Source: Axinella damicornis (lineage: Eukaryota; Porifera; Demospongiae; Axinellida; Axinellidae). From it: a stretch of DNA of 64,000 nt. The DNA is taken from assembly GCA_963931865.1 (NCBI GenBank), contig OZ007515.1:6694493-6758492 (forward strand), read 5' to 3'. Numbering within the stretch: the first letter of the stretch is position 1; each line of letters begins with the position of its first letter. A program made the translations under genes and the position numbers. Positions 44,201 to 55,600 of this stretch are shown here, in pieces. The notes under the pieces are model-generated. The model was not told where the DNA came from. It saw only the letters and a program-made list of their open reading frames with translations, and searched no databases.

Positions 44201-47200
44201 GTTCTTCGGTTTCCGTTGACAATATAATAATACACGGATGCGGAAGGGCGGCGAAAAACGGTGAAGGCCTGGTACGATTCATCACGTGCTTTATGTCAAG
44301 TGGATGTAGGGGGGGTGTGGCCCAACCGCAAATAAGTTTAAAAACCGCCGACGAAGTTGTGTAGATCGTCTGAGAGTCTCGACTAGCCGCGGAGCGTTCG
44401 AACCGAGCTGACTGGATGATGAACAGCCTTCAGGACCTGCTGAAATGGCTACGGGCCCCGCCCCCCCCCCCCCCTACGTCCACCCTTGCGTCCACCTGAC
44501 GTCACTCACGTGATGAATCGTACCAGGCCTTCCACGTTTTTCGCTGCCGTGTATTATTGTCAACGGAAACTGAAGAACAGAAAAAAACGGGGTAGGCCTG
44601 GGAACGAGGCTACTCATGTACCATATAGTCACGTTTTTAGGTGCAGCTCACTTATAGGCGCACATTCACTGCTAGGCACAGGTTCGACTCTCATCCCAGT
44701 TATAGTAGAGTAGAGTATGTACTAAGCGCCCAGGGTTTGGGGACATTAGAACGCTGCTGAACAGGGGGGTGGGCGCTAGATAGGTACTCAGCATGTAGTA
44801 TCCGCCCACCCATTCAGCACTGTATAAACAACAAGAACTGCGTAAGCTGTGAATATCAATGACCGGCTATGAATATCATGATCAAGCCACCAAAGGAGCC
44901 TTCGGCAGCTCATGCGCTCCTGTGAATATATAAGTCCATTTTTCACGTAAGGAAATTGATCGCGCGTCTTTTGAGTGGAAAAGCTAGTTCGCGCGTCTTT
45001 TGGAAAAGCTAGTTCGCGCGTCTTTTGAGTGGAAATAGTTCGAATTGAGCACACTTCCTACTCAAGGAATATCATAATTGCATCTTGCTTAGAGGCACAT
45101 ATTTGCTTTGTGTGGAGATAAAGGCGCATGCGCAATAATGGTATATATACCACTTTAGGCCACCAAGCTGCCTGTACTACATGTATACGAGCTGGATGAG
45201 ACTTTGCTTACTCTTCAGCCAGTGTTCGTGCCTGACTCTCCTTCGGTCCTTCTTCCCCTCCCTCTTGGGTGGTGGGGAGTTGTCCTTATTAGGGCATAGT
45301 GCCACCACTGGCAGGGACTTCATCATCTCCTCAGGCAGGGGAACAACTTCAGATGGATCTGACTGCATCAGGCAGAAAAGATATTGTACAGAGTTAATGT
45401 GGGTGGTGGCGGTGTGGTTACCAGGGTTAAGGGTTTGGCCTTATAAAATCTCCTGGTTATACGTAATACACATGACCCACAGTTCCCACAGTTGCGGTGA
45501 TCAGACTCATCCACTCTGTGTTTCATCCTGACCCTCATGTCACACATGATAGCATCTAGAGCAATACTTTCAGGCCCAGGCTACATGATCATTATCAATG
45601 AAGTGATCAGTGTAGCCACCTTACGTACATGTAGATGCAAGGTCGAAGTAATAAGGCCTAGCTAGATTCAAATATTATTGTCATGTCCCGTATCCCAAGA
45701 CAGTCACCAACTAAAGGGAATTCAGATCAATGAAAGGGTCCTAATGATGATGTAGTCATACCATTGAAAGTAATTGTCCATTCTGATTCAGAGAAGAAAG
45801 ATCAAGATGCTAACAAAATTTTAATATTCCCCAAGTGAGCTACATCTCTGTAACATAAACAATTGGGCCTCAGCTACTTCCCCCTCGTTCGCCTACATGA
45901 GTAATCCGGCGCCGGACAGCTCTTTGTGCAGAGCTGCTGCTCCTGATTGCGTCCACTTCAGCTGCTGCTCCCCGATTGCATCGATCCGCTTCGTGACTGC
46001 TGTTCCCCGTTTCCATCCGCTTCAGCTGCTGCTCGCCGCTAGCTTGCGTCTGCTTCGGCTGCTCTTCCCCAATTTCAACAGCTCGCCGATTGCGTGCGTT
46101 TCGGCTGCTGCTCCCCGATTGCGTCTGCTTCTGGAAGATTCCAGCCCATAAGTTCGAGGTGAAGTACGAAGGTCGCCCATCACTAGTCTAGTCCCACCCC
46201 ATGAACATCCCACTTCCGTCACACACACACGCACATTAAAATCTTAATATATTGATGGGAGCTGTAGCCAAGTGTGATGGCTGTAATACATGTCAATGTT
46301 GTGACGTTAAAAGTAAATTAAACTTTCTGTGATGTCATGCTCTAAATGAAACCTTTCAGTCAGGCGACCAATCATATTCATGTACATGTATAGTGCCACG
46401 TTGAATACCATCCCCCAAGATCTGACTACAAAGTACAAAGCTTTATTGCCGAGTCCACAAAGATGATGTACATAAATAATGGCAGAAGATAAATTACCTC
46501 ACAGCTCAATACGCCCTGCTCTATAAGGTAGTGAAGGCAGTGTGATGCTCGTTCCCAGGCCCACATGCGAAACCTGGAAGTGGGCATGGTGACACAAAAT
46601 TCCCGTATGTGCTGAGTTCAGCAGTCTGGATTTCAGGTAGGCAAATCACATTTGTCCATAGCCAATTATTGTGTAGTAATTACATTCTTTACCCCGTGAT
46701 AAAACCGCTGCTCTAGCCTTCAAGACTCACCTCTGGTCGCTCCTTGGCAATTAACTTAGGACTTTCTACTTAGCCATCACCAACAGCTACCTTCTGCATG
46801 ATTTTGAATGCATCCAAGTAAGGATTTACACAGTTATGCTGACTGTGCACATACGGGAATTTTGCCAAGCGTGTCCTCTTCCGTGTTCCGTGTGTGGGCC
46901 TGGGTACGAGGCTAGTGTGATGTAGCCAGTCTAGTATAGTAGTAAGGTTGAACTAGTGACCACATGCATAAAAGTGTCACAGTGTCCTTGGTGGCAGTCT
47001 AGCTGCTAGTCCCTCTCCGCCCGGCCGGTCAAGTGGGCGTGCGGTGAAGCCGCACGCGGAGGGCGTAGAGGGGTCTAGCAAACATTGCACTTGATCACGT
47101 TTCTCTGGAATGCCAATTACATGTACCTGTGAACCGGTGAAGTGCAGGCTAGAGTTGAGGACGAGTTCTGTACCCTTGGAGGCATCCAGGTTGGACTACA

Positions 47201-49428
47201 CTGTAGTTTAGCTCGAGTGTAGGCTTTTAGACGCTCTCCGCCGGGCTGATCGCACACGAACGGCTCGGTTTACAACCACGAGAGTCATGAATAAAATTGG
47301 AACGAATTGCTTCAGTGAGGTGAAACGCAATCAAGTGCAATGTTTGCTAGACCCTTTCCGCCCTCCGCGCGCGGCTGCGCCGCGCGCCCGCTTGACCAGC
47401 CGGGCGGAGAGGGGCTAGCGGCTAGACTACCTTGGTGGAGGACAGGGGAAAGTGGGTGGGTTCACCCTGATAGTAAGAATATGGCATGGCAAAGTCTGAG
47501 TTTAGAAGTGAAAAGCCCTTAGGCAGAGCTGGGTGTGAAGAGTCCTACATGTAGGTTCTAGCGCTAGAGCTAGTGCTGAAGTGGACATCACTCGCATGTG
47601 AAGGTAACCTATAAAACACGAGGTCCACGGTTGTTTGTGTCTTGCGTTGCGTTTCCAGGTCCTGGAAAAATCCTTTGCATAGTTGACGCTTTCTGGGGTA
47701 TGCAACATCTTGGCACAGGCCGTCCAAGGCAGCGGTAGCGCATTCAGAAGTTCGTGTACCCAGTTTTCGCTGATTTGTGCTGTCAACTACTTTGCATTGG
47801 CAGAAGTAGCCATTGCTGAATGTCATCGCTGAAATTGATAATTGGGGCGAGCATGAGCGAGCCCCACATAGACGAGTTTGCTGCGAATTTCATAATAATT
47901 ATATGTTAATGTTTATATCTGTCGTACGTATGTCGTGCCGTAAATTACTTCCTGCTCGTATTTTGTGTTTCATTGTGTCATGTGTTAATTCAACTCGAAC
48001 TCACCGTGTAGTTTCATGCCCAGACGTTCACACCCACCGGAGGAGAATGTCTGGTCATTTGAGTTGCATTTCTTGTCACAGAGGAGTGTCCAGCGTAGGT
48101 GTAAGAAGTGCTGATTGCGCTATGAATGCAATTATCAGAGAAATTTGAAGATAAACTCCTTTCTGTACTATTTGTCGTGTAACCCTACCTTCAAGCAGTC
48201 AGCAACATCCCCTAACCCCCGAAACATGCTAACAGAAGGGCGGTGGACTTCTTCCTTATTCCGGTATTGACGTTTTTCGAAGTTGGAGATGGCTGAAAGG
48301 TTCATAGAAGCTACGAAGGGGTGTCACGAACCAACAATGAAGTAAGTCCTCGTTGTGAGCTGTTTAAACTGAGCTATTTTTGACCCCTCGATCGATCGGT
48401 GACATAATCCACGATAATTAGTACTAAACTAAGTGCGCGTTCTTCGATTTCATTGGCCATCTCAAATTACAGATGGGAAAGGTTTTAGCAACAAGAAATC
48501 GCAGTCAAAAAGACCAGACCCTCTCCGCGGGGGCGTGCATAGAGGGGCTGGGCACGAGACTACTCACCATGTACCGCAATTGCAACGTCGACTTGGAATC
48601 GGAGACTGTCTGACTGAGACACAGAACAGTCCACCTCAACAAGGATATAGCACGTGGTGGTGGGGGGGGGGGGGGGGGGGGGGGGGGGGTCATGTACCTG
48701 TTCGACTGCTTCAGGTATTGCCAGAGAATGGGAACTCTGTGGCTGGCCTGCTCTTGGTGACACTCAACTCACGGCCCATTTGTGATCAGTGATGCCCACG
48801 GAGATCTGGCATCAGCAGAGAACGAGAAGACCTGCATTATAGTACCGCATTTTTCAGGTTGCTTGCTTCGTCCAAACTCAGAATGCAAAAACTGCACGTG
48901 ACTTGAATCCACCAATAGAATCCAAGTTGTCACGTGACGCTCGCCGCACTCGCTCGCCCCACAATGCAATGCATTCCCCTAGTATTATTCATGTCTGTAA
49001 CGACGCACGCCCCTACTTAATACCGTCTCGTTTCTGTGAAACCTCAGGCATGCTATCCCACAGTGTGAAGTTGTACTATCATAGATAATAGAGCCTATGG
49101 TACTATATTCACAAGACCCTTCTTCCTTCTGAGAGGGTCTGGGCTAGCCTCCTTCCCAGGCCTTCCACACCTCCAGTTTTTGATCGCTTTGCAGTACAGT
49201 ATGCAAAAGCTGCAAGCGATCAAAAACTGGAGGTGTGGAAGGCCTGGGAACGAGGCTAGGTCTGGGCACGAGACTTTTAAAGGAATCACAGACTTTTCTA
49301 TGGGAACATACCAGACATTCTAGCCTCGTCTTTACACCTCCGTCCACACCAATATCAGAACACTTCCGACTAGTGGGGCAATGCCTCGGTGCTTTCCAAT
49401 GAAAACGAGTTTTCTTGGTCTTGCCCAT
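38203..49428 (-). CDS. SLX9: SLX9/FAM207A homologue, four exons recognised
   Basis: SLX9 is a small basic nucleolar protein linked to ribosomal small-subunit maturation and export. Exons in transcript order: 49428-49312 (MGKTKKTRFHWKAPRHCPTS..., 39 codons), 45362-45212 (SDPSEVVPLPEEMM ... RRVRHEHWLK), 41410-41275 (KIEVCRKAQETAIKAERRKK, TVVVGDMQPLAAALP) and 38317-38203 (LSEYDHFQTVLAHPAFKEDP, LGAIAQHV, stop at 38205-38203). All phases join (0, 1, 2). The blocks REQWLQKIE, RRRRATVVVGDLHPL and FQELLASPAYRASPLVAIGQ of human SLX9, from memory, align in order. The conserved N-terminal INTNIF segment was not found, so one exon is probably missing between 45363 and 49311, where phase 0 on both sides would allow it. 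Introns are 2.9-3.9 kb and full of transposons. Confidence 0.9.
38431..39172. mobile_element. 742-bp TIR element with 8-9-bp TSD
   Basis: GGTTGCATGTAAAACGCGGA mirrors TCCGCATTTTACATGCAACC, and GGAACGTGGAATGGAATGGA-like units follow inside both ends. Flanks are CATACCAGG (38422-38430) and GATACCAGG (39173-39181), eight of nine identical. It lies in the last SLX9 intron. Confidence 0.8.
39466..40022. mobile_element. 557-bp TIR element with a zinc-finger-like frame
   Basis: GGGCCACAGTTACCAAATTG mirrors CAATTTGGTAACTGTGGCCC. Inside, the plus frame 39648-39848 contains LCSCGADLSSLSVYHVRKHL followed by AGSNHLK, with a GTACAG donor-like site. The spacing of Cys and His recalls a C2H2 or BED-type finger, which could be a captured or residual transposase exon. 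A second copy of part of the element starts at about 40617. Confidence 0.55.
40340..40401. repeat. TAGTCTCGG hairpin
   Basis: TAGTCTCGGTCCTAG faces GGGGCCGAGACTA. Short foldback of the TAGTCT type. Confidence 0.6.
40617..41100. repeat. second copy of the 39466-40022 family, diverged
   Basis: TTAAGTTGCCAGACGCAAAG, then CCACTTTAGTTGGTTGGTTG, is the reverse of 39960-40005. GGTTGGTTGATTGGCTCAGG near 41052 may mark the other side. Confidence 0.45.
41908..42690 (-). CDS. two coding-like segments of an unrecognised gene or gene remnant
   Basis: Segment 1 (about 42690-42437) reads HTLETFSQGDLTQERAWLLV, then EVRIYCRTYNHTEIC and LTITSDFERDEVRKLITCT, ending HEV and a stop; a weak donor GTGTAG follows HE. 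Segment 2 (42144 down to 41908) follows a good acceptor (TGACTTACAG) and reads MAYDTFTVHIEVLHVG, REIRYGHYFSAASLVCTT and CFQLMLRHYKEYDG. The composition is protein-like in both, but I could not join them in phase. I recognise no family. They lie on the SLX9 strand inside its 3.8-kb intron, so this is either a nested gene or a captured fragment. Confidence 0.35.
42757..43981. mobile_element. nested TIR elements (TAGTCTC outer, GGCCGGCGC middle)
   Basis: TAGTCTCATCTCCAGACCCT mirrors GAGGGTCTGGGGACTAGGCT at the outside. Within it, CAGGGCCGGCGCGGCCGGTA at 42782 mirrors GGCCGTACC ... GTGCCGGCGCTG near 43730-43772; CAGGG..CTG ends recall hAT elements. Inside that lies the element at 43119-43553. Confidence 0.5.
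43119..43553. mobile_element. 435-bp TIR element with an internal duplication
   Basis: AAGGATAATTAAAACGGAAC mirrors GTTCCGTTTTAATTATCCTT. ATTCCACC lies next to both ends (target duplication of about 7-8 bp). The interior carries two direct copies of a segment of about 95 bp (TGTTAGGTTATC ... GCATTAGGCTATTGAGTTTC). Confidence 0.75.
44168..44612. mobile_element. TAGCCTCG element, full copy, exact 9-bp TSD
   Basis: The ends TAGCCTTGTTCCCAGGCCTA and TAGGCCTGGGAACGAGGCTA begin TIRs of about 115 bp. The unique interior includes a C14 run at 44461-44474. Flanks are CTCATGTAC at 44159-44167 and again at 44613-44621. The left 280 bp recurs at 51788-52072. Lies in an SLX9 intron. Confidence 0.88.
44958..45040. 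repeat. tandem repeat of about 30 bp, three units
   Basis: Unit GATCGCGCGTCTTTTGAGTG/GTTCGCGCGTCTTTTG...GAAAAGCTA, with one shorter middle unit. Confidence 0.75.
45870..46232 (+). repeat. 29-bp minisatellite element, copy 2
   Basis: Same flanks as copy 1: CAGCTACTTCCCCCTCGTTC on the left, CACTAGTCTAGTCCCACCCC and a CA-rich tail on the right. The unit array is more diverged. Lies in SLX9 intron 1. Confidence 0.82.
46548..46917. mobile_element. TAGCCTCG element, partial left end
   Basis: CTCGTTCCCAGGCCCACATG on the left and GGGCCTGGGTACGAGGCTA on the right. GTGTGATG occurs on both sides, consistent with a target duplication after loss of the first bases of the left end. Confidence 0.65.
46995..47429. 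mobile_element. 435-bp (C/T)AGTCTAGC element, exact 9-bp TSD
   Basis: CAGTCTAGCTGCTAGTCCCT mirrors GGGGCTAGCGGCTAGACTA. The TIRs extend about 110 bp and include CTCTCCGCCCGGCCGG and TGCAATGTTTGCTAGACCC blocks. CCTTGGTGG occurs at 46986-46994 and 47430-47438. Confidence 0.88.
47502..47826 (-). CDS. hypothetical overlapping ORFs in SLX9 intron 1
   Basis: Two minus-strand ATG frames overlap here: 47826-47545 (CQCKVVDSTNQRKLGTRTSE ...) and 47786-47502 (ISENWVHELLNALPLPW ...). Neither resembles a family I know. The bases are not repeated elsewhere in the window and do not look like a TIR element. One frame might be an exon or a pseudo-exon. Confidence 0.18.
48291..48347 (+). other. exon-like module with ATG and splice donor
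   Basis: MAERFIEATKGCHEPTM is followed by AA|GTAAGT. The donor is strong, but the phase (2) does not match the phase-0 acceptor of the phosphatidyltransferase exon at 50745, so it is probably not its first exon. Opposite strand to SLX9, within its intron. Confidence 0.2.
48662..48689. repeat. G28 homopolymer
   Basis: Twenty-eight G on the plus strand, in SLX9 intron 1 (C28 in the SLX9 pre-mRNA). Confidence 0.8.
49145..49258. mobile_element. 114-bp TAGCCTCG foldback, exact 9-bp TSD
   Basis: TAGCCTCCTTCCCAGGCCTT mirrors AAGGCCTGGGAACGAGGCTA, and the arms continue (CCACACCTCCAGTTTTTGAT) almost to the centre. GGTCTGGGC flanks it at 49136-49144 and 49259-49267. It sits 53 bp inside SLX9 intron 1. 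Confidence 0.92.
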
Positions 49429-49607
49429 GATTTGGTCTTGTTCCCAATCTGCCAATGTATCCTGGGAACGACAATAGGTTGGCAATAGATCAAAGTCTAG
49501 TACTGATCTCATCAGTTCCTCCCACCACCGCAGGTCACATGTTCGCATAATCAGTATCGCTCGACTCGTACTCGTCATCGGCGAAAAAGCAGTACTGTGC
49601 AAGTTTG
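49429..49607. promoter_or_regulatory. candidate bidirectional promoter of SLX9 and the phosphatidyltransferase
   Basis: Only 179 bp separate two divergent ATGs (SLX9 at 49428 on minus, phosphatidyltransferase at 49608 on plus), so both core promoters and 5' UTRs must lie here or overlap the neighbouring gene. CCAAT occurs at 49444-49448 and 49452-49456. No TATA box was seen. It is free of the repeats that fill both neighbours. Promoter function is inferred from position. Confidence 0.6.
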
Positions 49608-52600
49608 ATGATGCTAACACTACTTGCAGCACCCTTTCTTCTTTTCGAGAAGCTGTTGTTCATACTGGTAAGTACAGTTTGCAAGAATAATGTTTGCTAT
49701 TCATTCGAGGGCCTGGCCTCAAGCAGATTTATAGCTTGGTTGTGCGGACCTTGAATTAGTAAATCCGACCTCATTCTTACTTCAGGCAAGAGTGTGGGAG
49801 GGCTTGTGCTGATAATCAGATCCTGAAGACAATGTTTATCACAACTACTCTGTTCAGTGTTAGCCTCTATTCAAACTTCCGAAATGTCTCCACTGTTTAT
49901 CTGCTAATTGCATTCATACTTAAACCTATATCACTGTAAAAACGGAAGGGTTTGCTCCAGGCAGTTGCAACTTCACTACCAACTTTCAACAATGTAGTCA
50001 TTTCCACACATAGTGGGCTAGCTAATATAAATATTTACTTGTTCTACTCAGGTACATATTACGAGTAGCTTTGCTCGCTTTGCTCGCTCAGCTACTTCCC
50101 CCTCGTTCGCCTACGTGAGTAATCCGGCACCGGACAGCTCTCTGTGCAGGGCTGCTGCTCCCTGATTGTGTCGATCCGCTCAAACTTCTGTTCCCCGTTT
50201 CTGTCCGCGTCAGCTGCTGCTCCCCGATTATGTCCGCTTCAGCTGCTCTTCCCCGATTTCAACAGCTTCCCCGATTTCAACAGCTCCCCCAATTGCGTCC
50301 ACATCACCTGCTGCTTCCCGATTGTGTCCGCTTCAACTACTGCTCCCCGATTCCATCCGCTTCAACTGCAGCTCCCCGACTGCATCCGCTTCGACTGCTG
50401 CTCCCCGATTGCATCTGCCTGTAGCCTCACCTGTTCTGGAAGATTCCAGCCCATGCCCGATGTTCTCGAACATTCTTTATGGAGCTTGACTCGGGTTCAG
50501 AAAATTGAAGTATGAAGGTCGCATGTCACTATAGTCTAGTCCTGCCCCACGAACATTACATAATGCTCACGTGTGGAAACATACCAGGCTCGCCCTGCTT
50601 TTCTGTACTGCAAGCAACAAAAAGCTGGGCGGTCCTGGGAACGAGGCTAAGGTTGGGGGTGTTCATTCTTGAGCGATTTTTACTAAATTGTTCTTATTGT
50701 GGACATATGACATAAGAGTTTTCCACACCCTCTTACACTGATAGGTTGTTGCGTATGACAAGCTGGTGTATTCTCCGCTGGCCTCCTGCCTGTCTCCAGT
50801 GGTGGCTCACATTCCCCGGGACGTTGAGATTGGCCGGAGGAGAGTAACTATCTTCACTGCTAATGGTGTGACACTGAGCAGGACTGCCCTTGTGGTACCA
50901 GTGGCAGTGTGCCTCAAGTAAGTTGCAACACCAGTGTGGGTATCTTGTGATTGTTGTCCCACAGTTCTGAGGCTCCATAGTAGCAGTGCATGTTCATGCC
51001 CAGAACAGTTGGCATATAATGTCTGTAGTGTAGTAGTGTATGCTAATGTTTCTGACCATTCACTGACATGGGCTACATTAATGTTAAGATCCACAAAGGT
51101 GCTAAGTGCTTGGATGTTTGATCTCAGGCATAAGTTCAATTGATCTCACCTGTCCCTTGAGTTCAGTGACTCATCTTAAAGTACCGTATAGCGCCAAATT
51201 TTTGAGGGACAACATTTTCGCGGATTGGCCTTTTACAAAATTTTGCGGAAATCATTTTCGCAGATTGAGGATTCTGGTTAGCCACGCCCAGTCTGATGCG
51301 GCCGCCGCGCACAAGTAGTACGGGCCGACGTGCACACTCGATCTCACCACTGCCACAGCGAAGGGATCCTTGCTATTCCCAGGTTCTCTCGTACATGGCA
51401 ACTGTTCACCGATACGCGATAGCTGCATCCCGATCCCAGCTGTCTTGGTATACACGCAAACCGTCGCCGCGCCTCTCTCATGCTAGATGCTGAACGTTTC
51501 GGTGGCCACAGTTCTCAGATCAGCTAGTTTCAACACGGACACGTCGGTCATGTGCCAAATAAGATATCGAGTGTGTGCTCCACGTTTGCGTGGCGGTACA
51601 ATTCAATGTCGAGTGATAGCCTCTGGGCGCTAGCTACTAGTAAAAAATTCACGAGCTTAATTTTCACAGTCCGAGACCAATCCATGCGTCTCAAAAATTT
51701 GGCGCTATACGGTAGTAATATACCTGTTGGACGTGACCATGAGCGAGCCCAGCATTAATTGGTTAGTTGTTGTTGAGCTGGTGTTGATCTAGCCTCGTTC
51801 CCAGGCCTACCCTGTTTTTTCTGTTCTTCGGTTTCTGTTGACAATAATACATGGATATGGAAGGGCGGCGAAAAACGTGGAAGGCCTGGTATCATTCATC
51901 ACGTGCTTTATGTCAAGTGGACGGAGGGGGGTGTGGCCCAACTGCAAATAAGTTTAAAAAGTGCCGAAGAAGTTGTGTAGATCATCGACCGCGTCTGAGA
52001 GTCCCGACTAGCCACGGAGCATTCCAACCGAGCCGACTGGATGATGAACAGCCTTCAGGACCTGCTAGATTAGATCAAATCTTGGTGCATGCTGCCGTAC
52101 TGTTGAAAGACTTTACAGTGTGTCACTTTGACTTGGACTGAAAAAGTATATGCGAGCATACAGACAAAGTGGCTTGAAGAGAAGACTTAGAATTTGTCAA
52201 TGGAGGAATACTGATGTAGTCTACGAGCATCTAGCTAGCTACACGTTGCCTACGTTGGTCAGTGGTTTCTTGTTGCCTTCTTAGCCGTCTCCTCTCTCGG
52301 TCAGCTTGTAGTCGTTGCTCTCTGCTCCGGACTCTCTTGTTCAGGCCTTCTTTGCTGTTGCCTTTCTCAGTCAGCTTGTATAGTCTGTGTTTTTGGCACT
52401 CCTCAGACGATCATTCTTGCGTATACCTTGTCATCCGACTTCTTGCTGTTTAGCCTCTCTTGCTGAAATCTGACATGATCCTGTTTGTGTCTTCAGTTGT
52501 CTAGCACAGTAGGGTGCCGCCACATGCACATTACTAGTTAGTAAATCCGTCGCGCATGCGCTCCAGCTATGTGGACAGACAGACGTACGTATACGTACCC

Positions 52601-55600
52601 AGCACTGTGTTTCGGCGCTTCGGCGCCAAGACAAAAAAGGATTTAGTGATGGTGTGTCATATTCCACCTCTTAAAAAACTGAACAAACAAGGAGAAATGC
52701 CATCAACTAGCCTCAGTCCCATCCCGTTATAAGAACATAGATTTAGGGATGCATGGGATGGGACTGAGGGCATTTCTCCTTGTTTGTTCGGTTTTTTGAG
52801 AGGTGGAATATGACACGCCATCACTAAATCCTTCTTAATTTACGGAGAAAATGTTTTGCCTCTAGTTTGTGCACTGTTTTGAGTGCATGAAATACATAGC
52901 TTATTAGTCATGGTATGTGCATGCAGCATCACCATAAGGGTACTGGATGTAGGTACGCCCTGATATCAGATTTTAAGGTGGTGTTACCTAATCGCCATGT
53001 CAAACGGTCTCTCATGATGGCAGTGATGGATGTGGACCTTCTGCTGGGCATTGAGCAGGCTTTGATGCTTCATTCTATTGCCATGAATAATACAAGTAGC
53101 TTCGCTCGCTTCGCTCGCTCAGCTACTTCCCCCTCGTTCGCCTACGTGAGTAATCCGGCGCCGAACAGCTCTCTGTGCAGAGCTGCTGCTCCCTGTTTGT
53201 GTCCGCTTTAGCTGCTGCTCCCCGATTGCATTGATCCGCTTCAACTGCTGCTCCCCGTTTGCGTCCACTTCAGCTGCTGCTCTCCGATTGCGTCCGCTAC
53301 AGCTGCTGCTCCACGATTATGTCCGCTTCAACTGCTCCCCGATTGCATCCGCTTCAACTGCTGCTCCCCGATTGCATTCACTTCAACTGCTGCTCCGATC
53401 CCCAATTGCATTTGCTTGTGACTCCAGCCCATGCCAACGTTCTCGACCATTCCCTCGCAGAATTCGAGGTTCAGTAAATGGCTGAGTACGAAGGTCGCGC
53501 GTCACTAGTCTAGTCCCACCCCACGAACATCCCACTTCTGTCACACACAGACACACATTAGAATCTTGAGTGTTCTATGCATGCTGTTCTTGTGATCAGC
53601 TGTAGCTTAAATGTCTGGGAGGTGGTGGGGAATCGAGTTCACCCTTCATCAGATCAGAGAGCTTGATTACAGTCATACACATACTTGCAATGGCCTCCGT
53701 ACAACATCCTCACTCACAGTTCTGGTCAGTATATTGGTACATGTTCTGCACTGTAGCTACACTGTATATCATGAAAATAAAGCCACGCCCCCATGATGGC
53801 ACAGTCACGTGACCTCTGGTTGCCTCAAAATTGGCATCGTGCTACAATTTCGTAGCTAGCCAAAACTGCCAAGTTTTCAGCGACTTGACTCTCGCGTACT
53901 CTAAGGTACGTTTGCGAGTGTTTATGTGAACTGCTAGGCAGTGTCATTCTGTTGGTTTGGGGTTGTAGCTTGTTTCACCATTTTCCTGCTAGTGCATCAG
54001 TATGGTAAATGCGAAATTTCCTTGGCCATCCCTAAATAGAGAATGCTACCGCGTTCTCTGATAATGTATGAAACACGTTAGGTCACCTCTAACGTTTGTA
54101 CTCGCATACAGCAGGAGCTTATGAGCGTGAAGTGGCACTTATAAGCTCCTGCTATATACAGTGATGGGAGGAACATGTTACAAGCTGAAGAGGCACCGGA
54201 GGTTAAAAGGGGCCTCAAAAAAGATCAGTGGACCCAGCTCAGCAATGCACTACCATGACCTTCCTACAAGTAATATGACCTTTCTCAATCTATCATCCTC
54301 TGCACATACAATGTGCATTCAGCTTGCTGGCACTCATCCCACAATGTCCTACAGTCACCTAGTCAGTATTGTCCATCAATTCAGACTCACAATTTTCCTG
54401 TTCCTTTCCCATCAATACCAAAGAATTTGACCTTCCCTTAGAGCAGCAGCTGGCATTGTAGTAGTACGTATGTAGAGTGATCTAAGAGCACTTAGTATCA
54501 ACAGATACCTTTTTCATGGGAAAGGTGTGGGTGATGGTGTGTGTGATGTCATCAATACTGAATGGGAGTCTTGTTAGGGTGCAGGATGGAACTGCCTACA
54601 GGAATATCACCTGAGTTCATGTTGGGTCAGCTCTGCTGACACCTTGTTACACTCCTGATAAATTGTGATAATGTAATTAGGGAAATTGTGCTGTGTGATG
54701 TCATTACACTCCTGGTAGGGGGAAAACTGTGCTGTGTAATGTCATTACACTCGAAACATTATTGAGCGGCATAATGTAATTACTAGGAATACGTATCCGC
54801 ATAATTGCCTCACGCACACGCCACGGCCGCATGCGCAGCCTGGCCACGTGCTTCAAGGACAAGTATTATGATAGCTAAGTGTGAATTTGCGAGTGTGGAT
54901 CGAGCTAAGATAAACATGTCGATTACACTCACTGTTCGACTCGACATGTAGCTGCTCTAGCTCTGCAAGCCCTGAAGGCCCCGCTCGCTTGTACCCTAGC
55001 CTCTGGCTACGCGAGATTATTGTGGAGTTGCGGTATAAACAGATGTCAACTGTTTGACTCCATATGTAGCTGTTTGACTCCATACATGTTTGTAGCTGTT
55101 TGACTCCATATGTAGCTGCTCCAGCTCTGCAAGCCCTAGAGCACCGCGCGCTCATCCACTGATCTGTTTCTCAAGGTTGTAGTTCTCGCACCGTCGAGCC
55201 CTCGCAGCAAATAAAACACAATTGGCCGGCAGGAAACCTGCAACATTCCTATCAACATTCCTGAGTGTGACATGTTCCGGTACGTACGTACCACGTACGT
55301 ACGTACGTACGTACGTACATACGTATTTAGTGAGAAATAGCTTCGCGCTAATGCGCTCGGCAATTACACACCTGGTTGCACTCCTGGTAGGGGAAAAGTT
55401 GTGCTGTGTAAACAAATAATAAACGTTTGACTACTTTGGAATGGCCTACAAAGATTGTGACTACACTGTCGTGATCACTATCATGTAGTGACACAAACGC
55501 AAAGTTGAAGTTGGTGGCAGAGATACAAGCTCTTTTGTCATGCGATCGGCCGCCATTGCTCGATTGCTCTCTTTGACGTTGGTTGCCAGTTACAGTTTTA

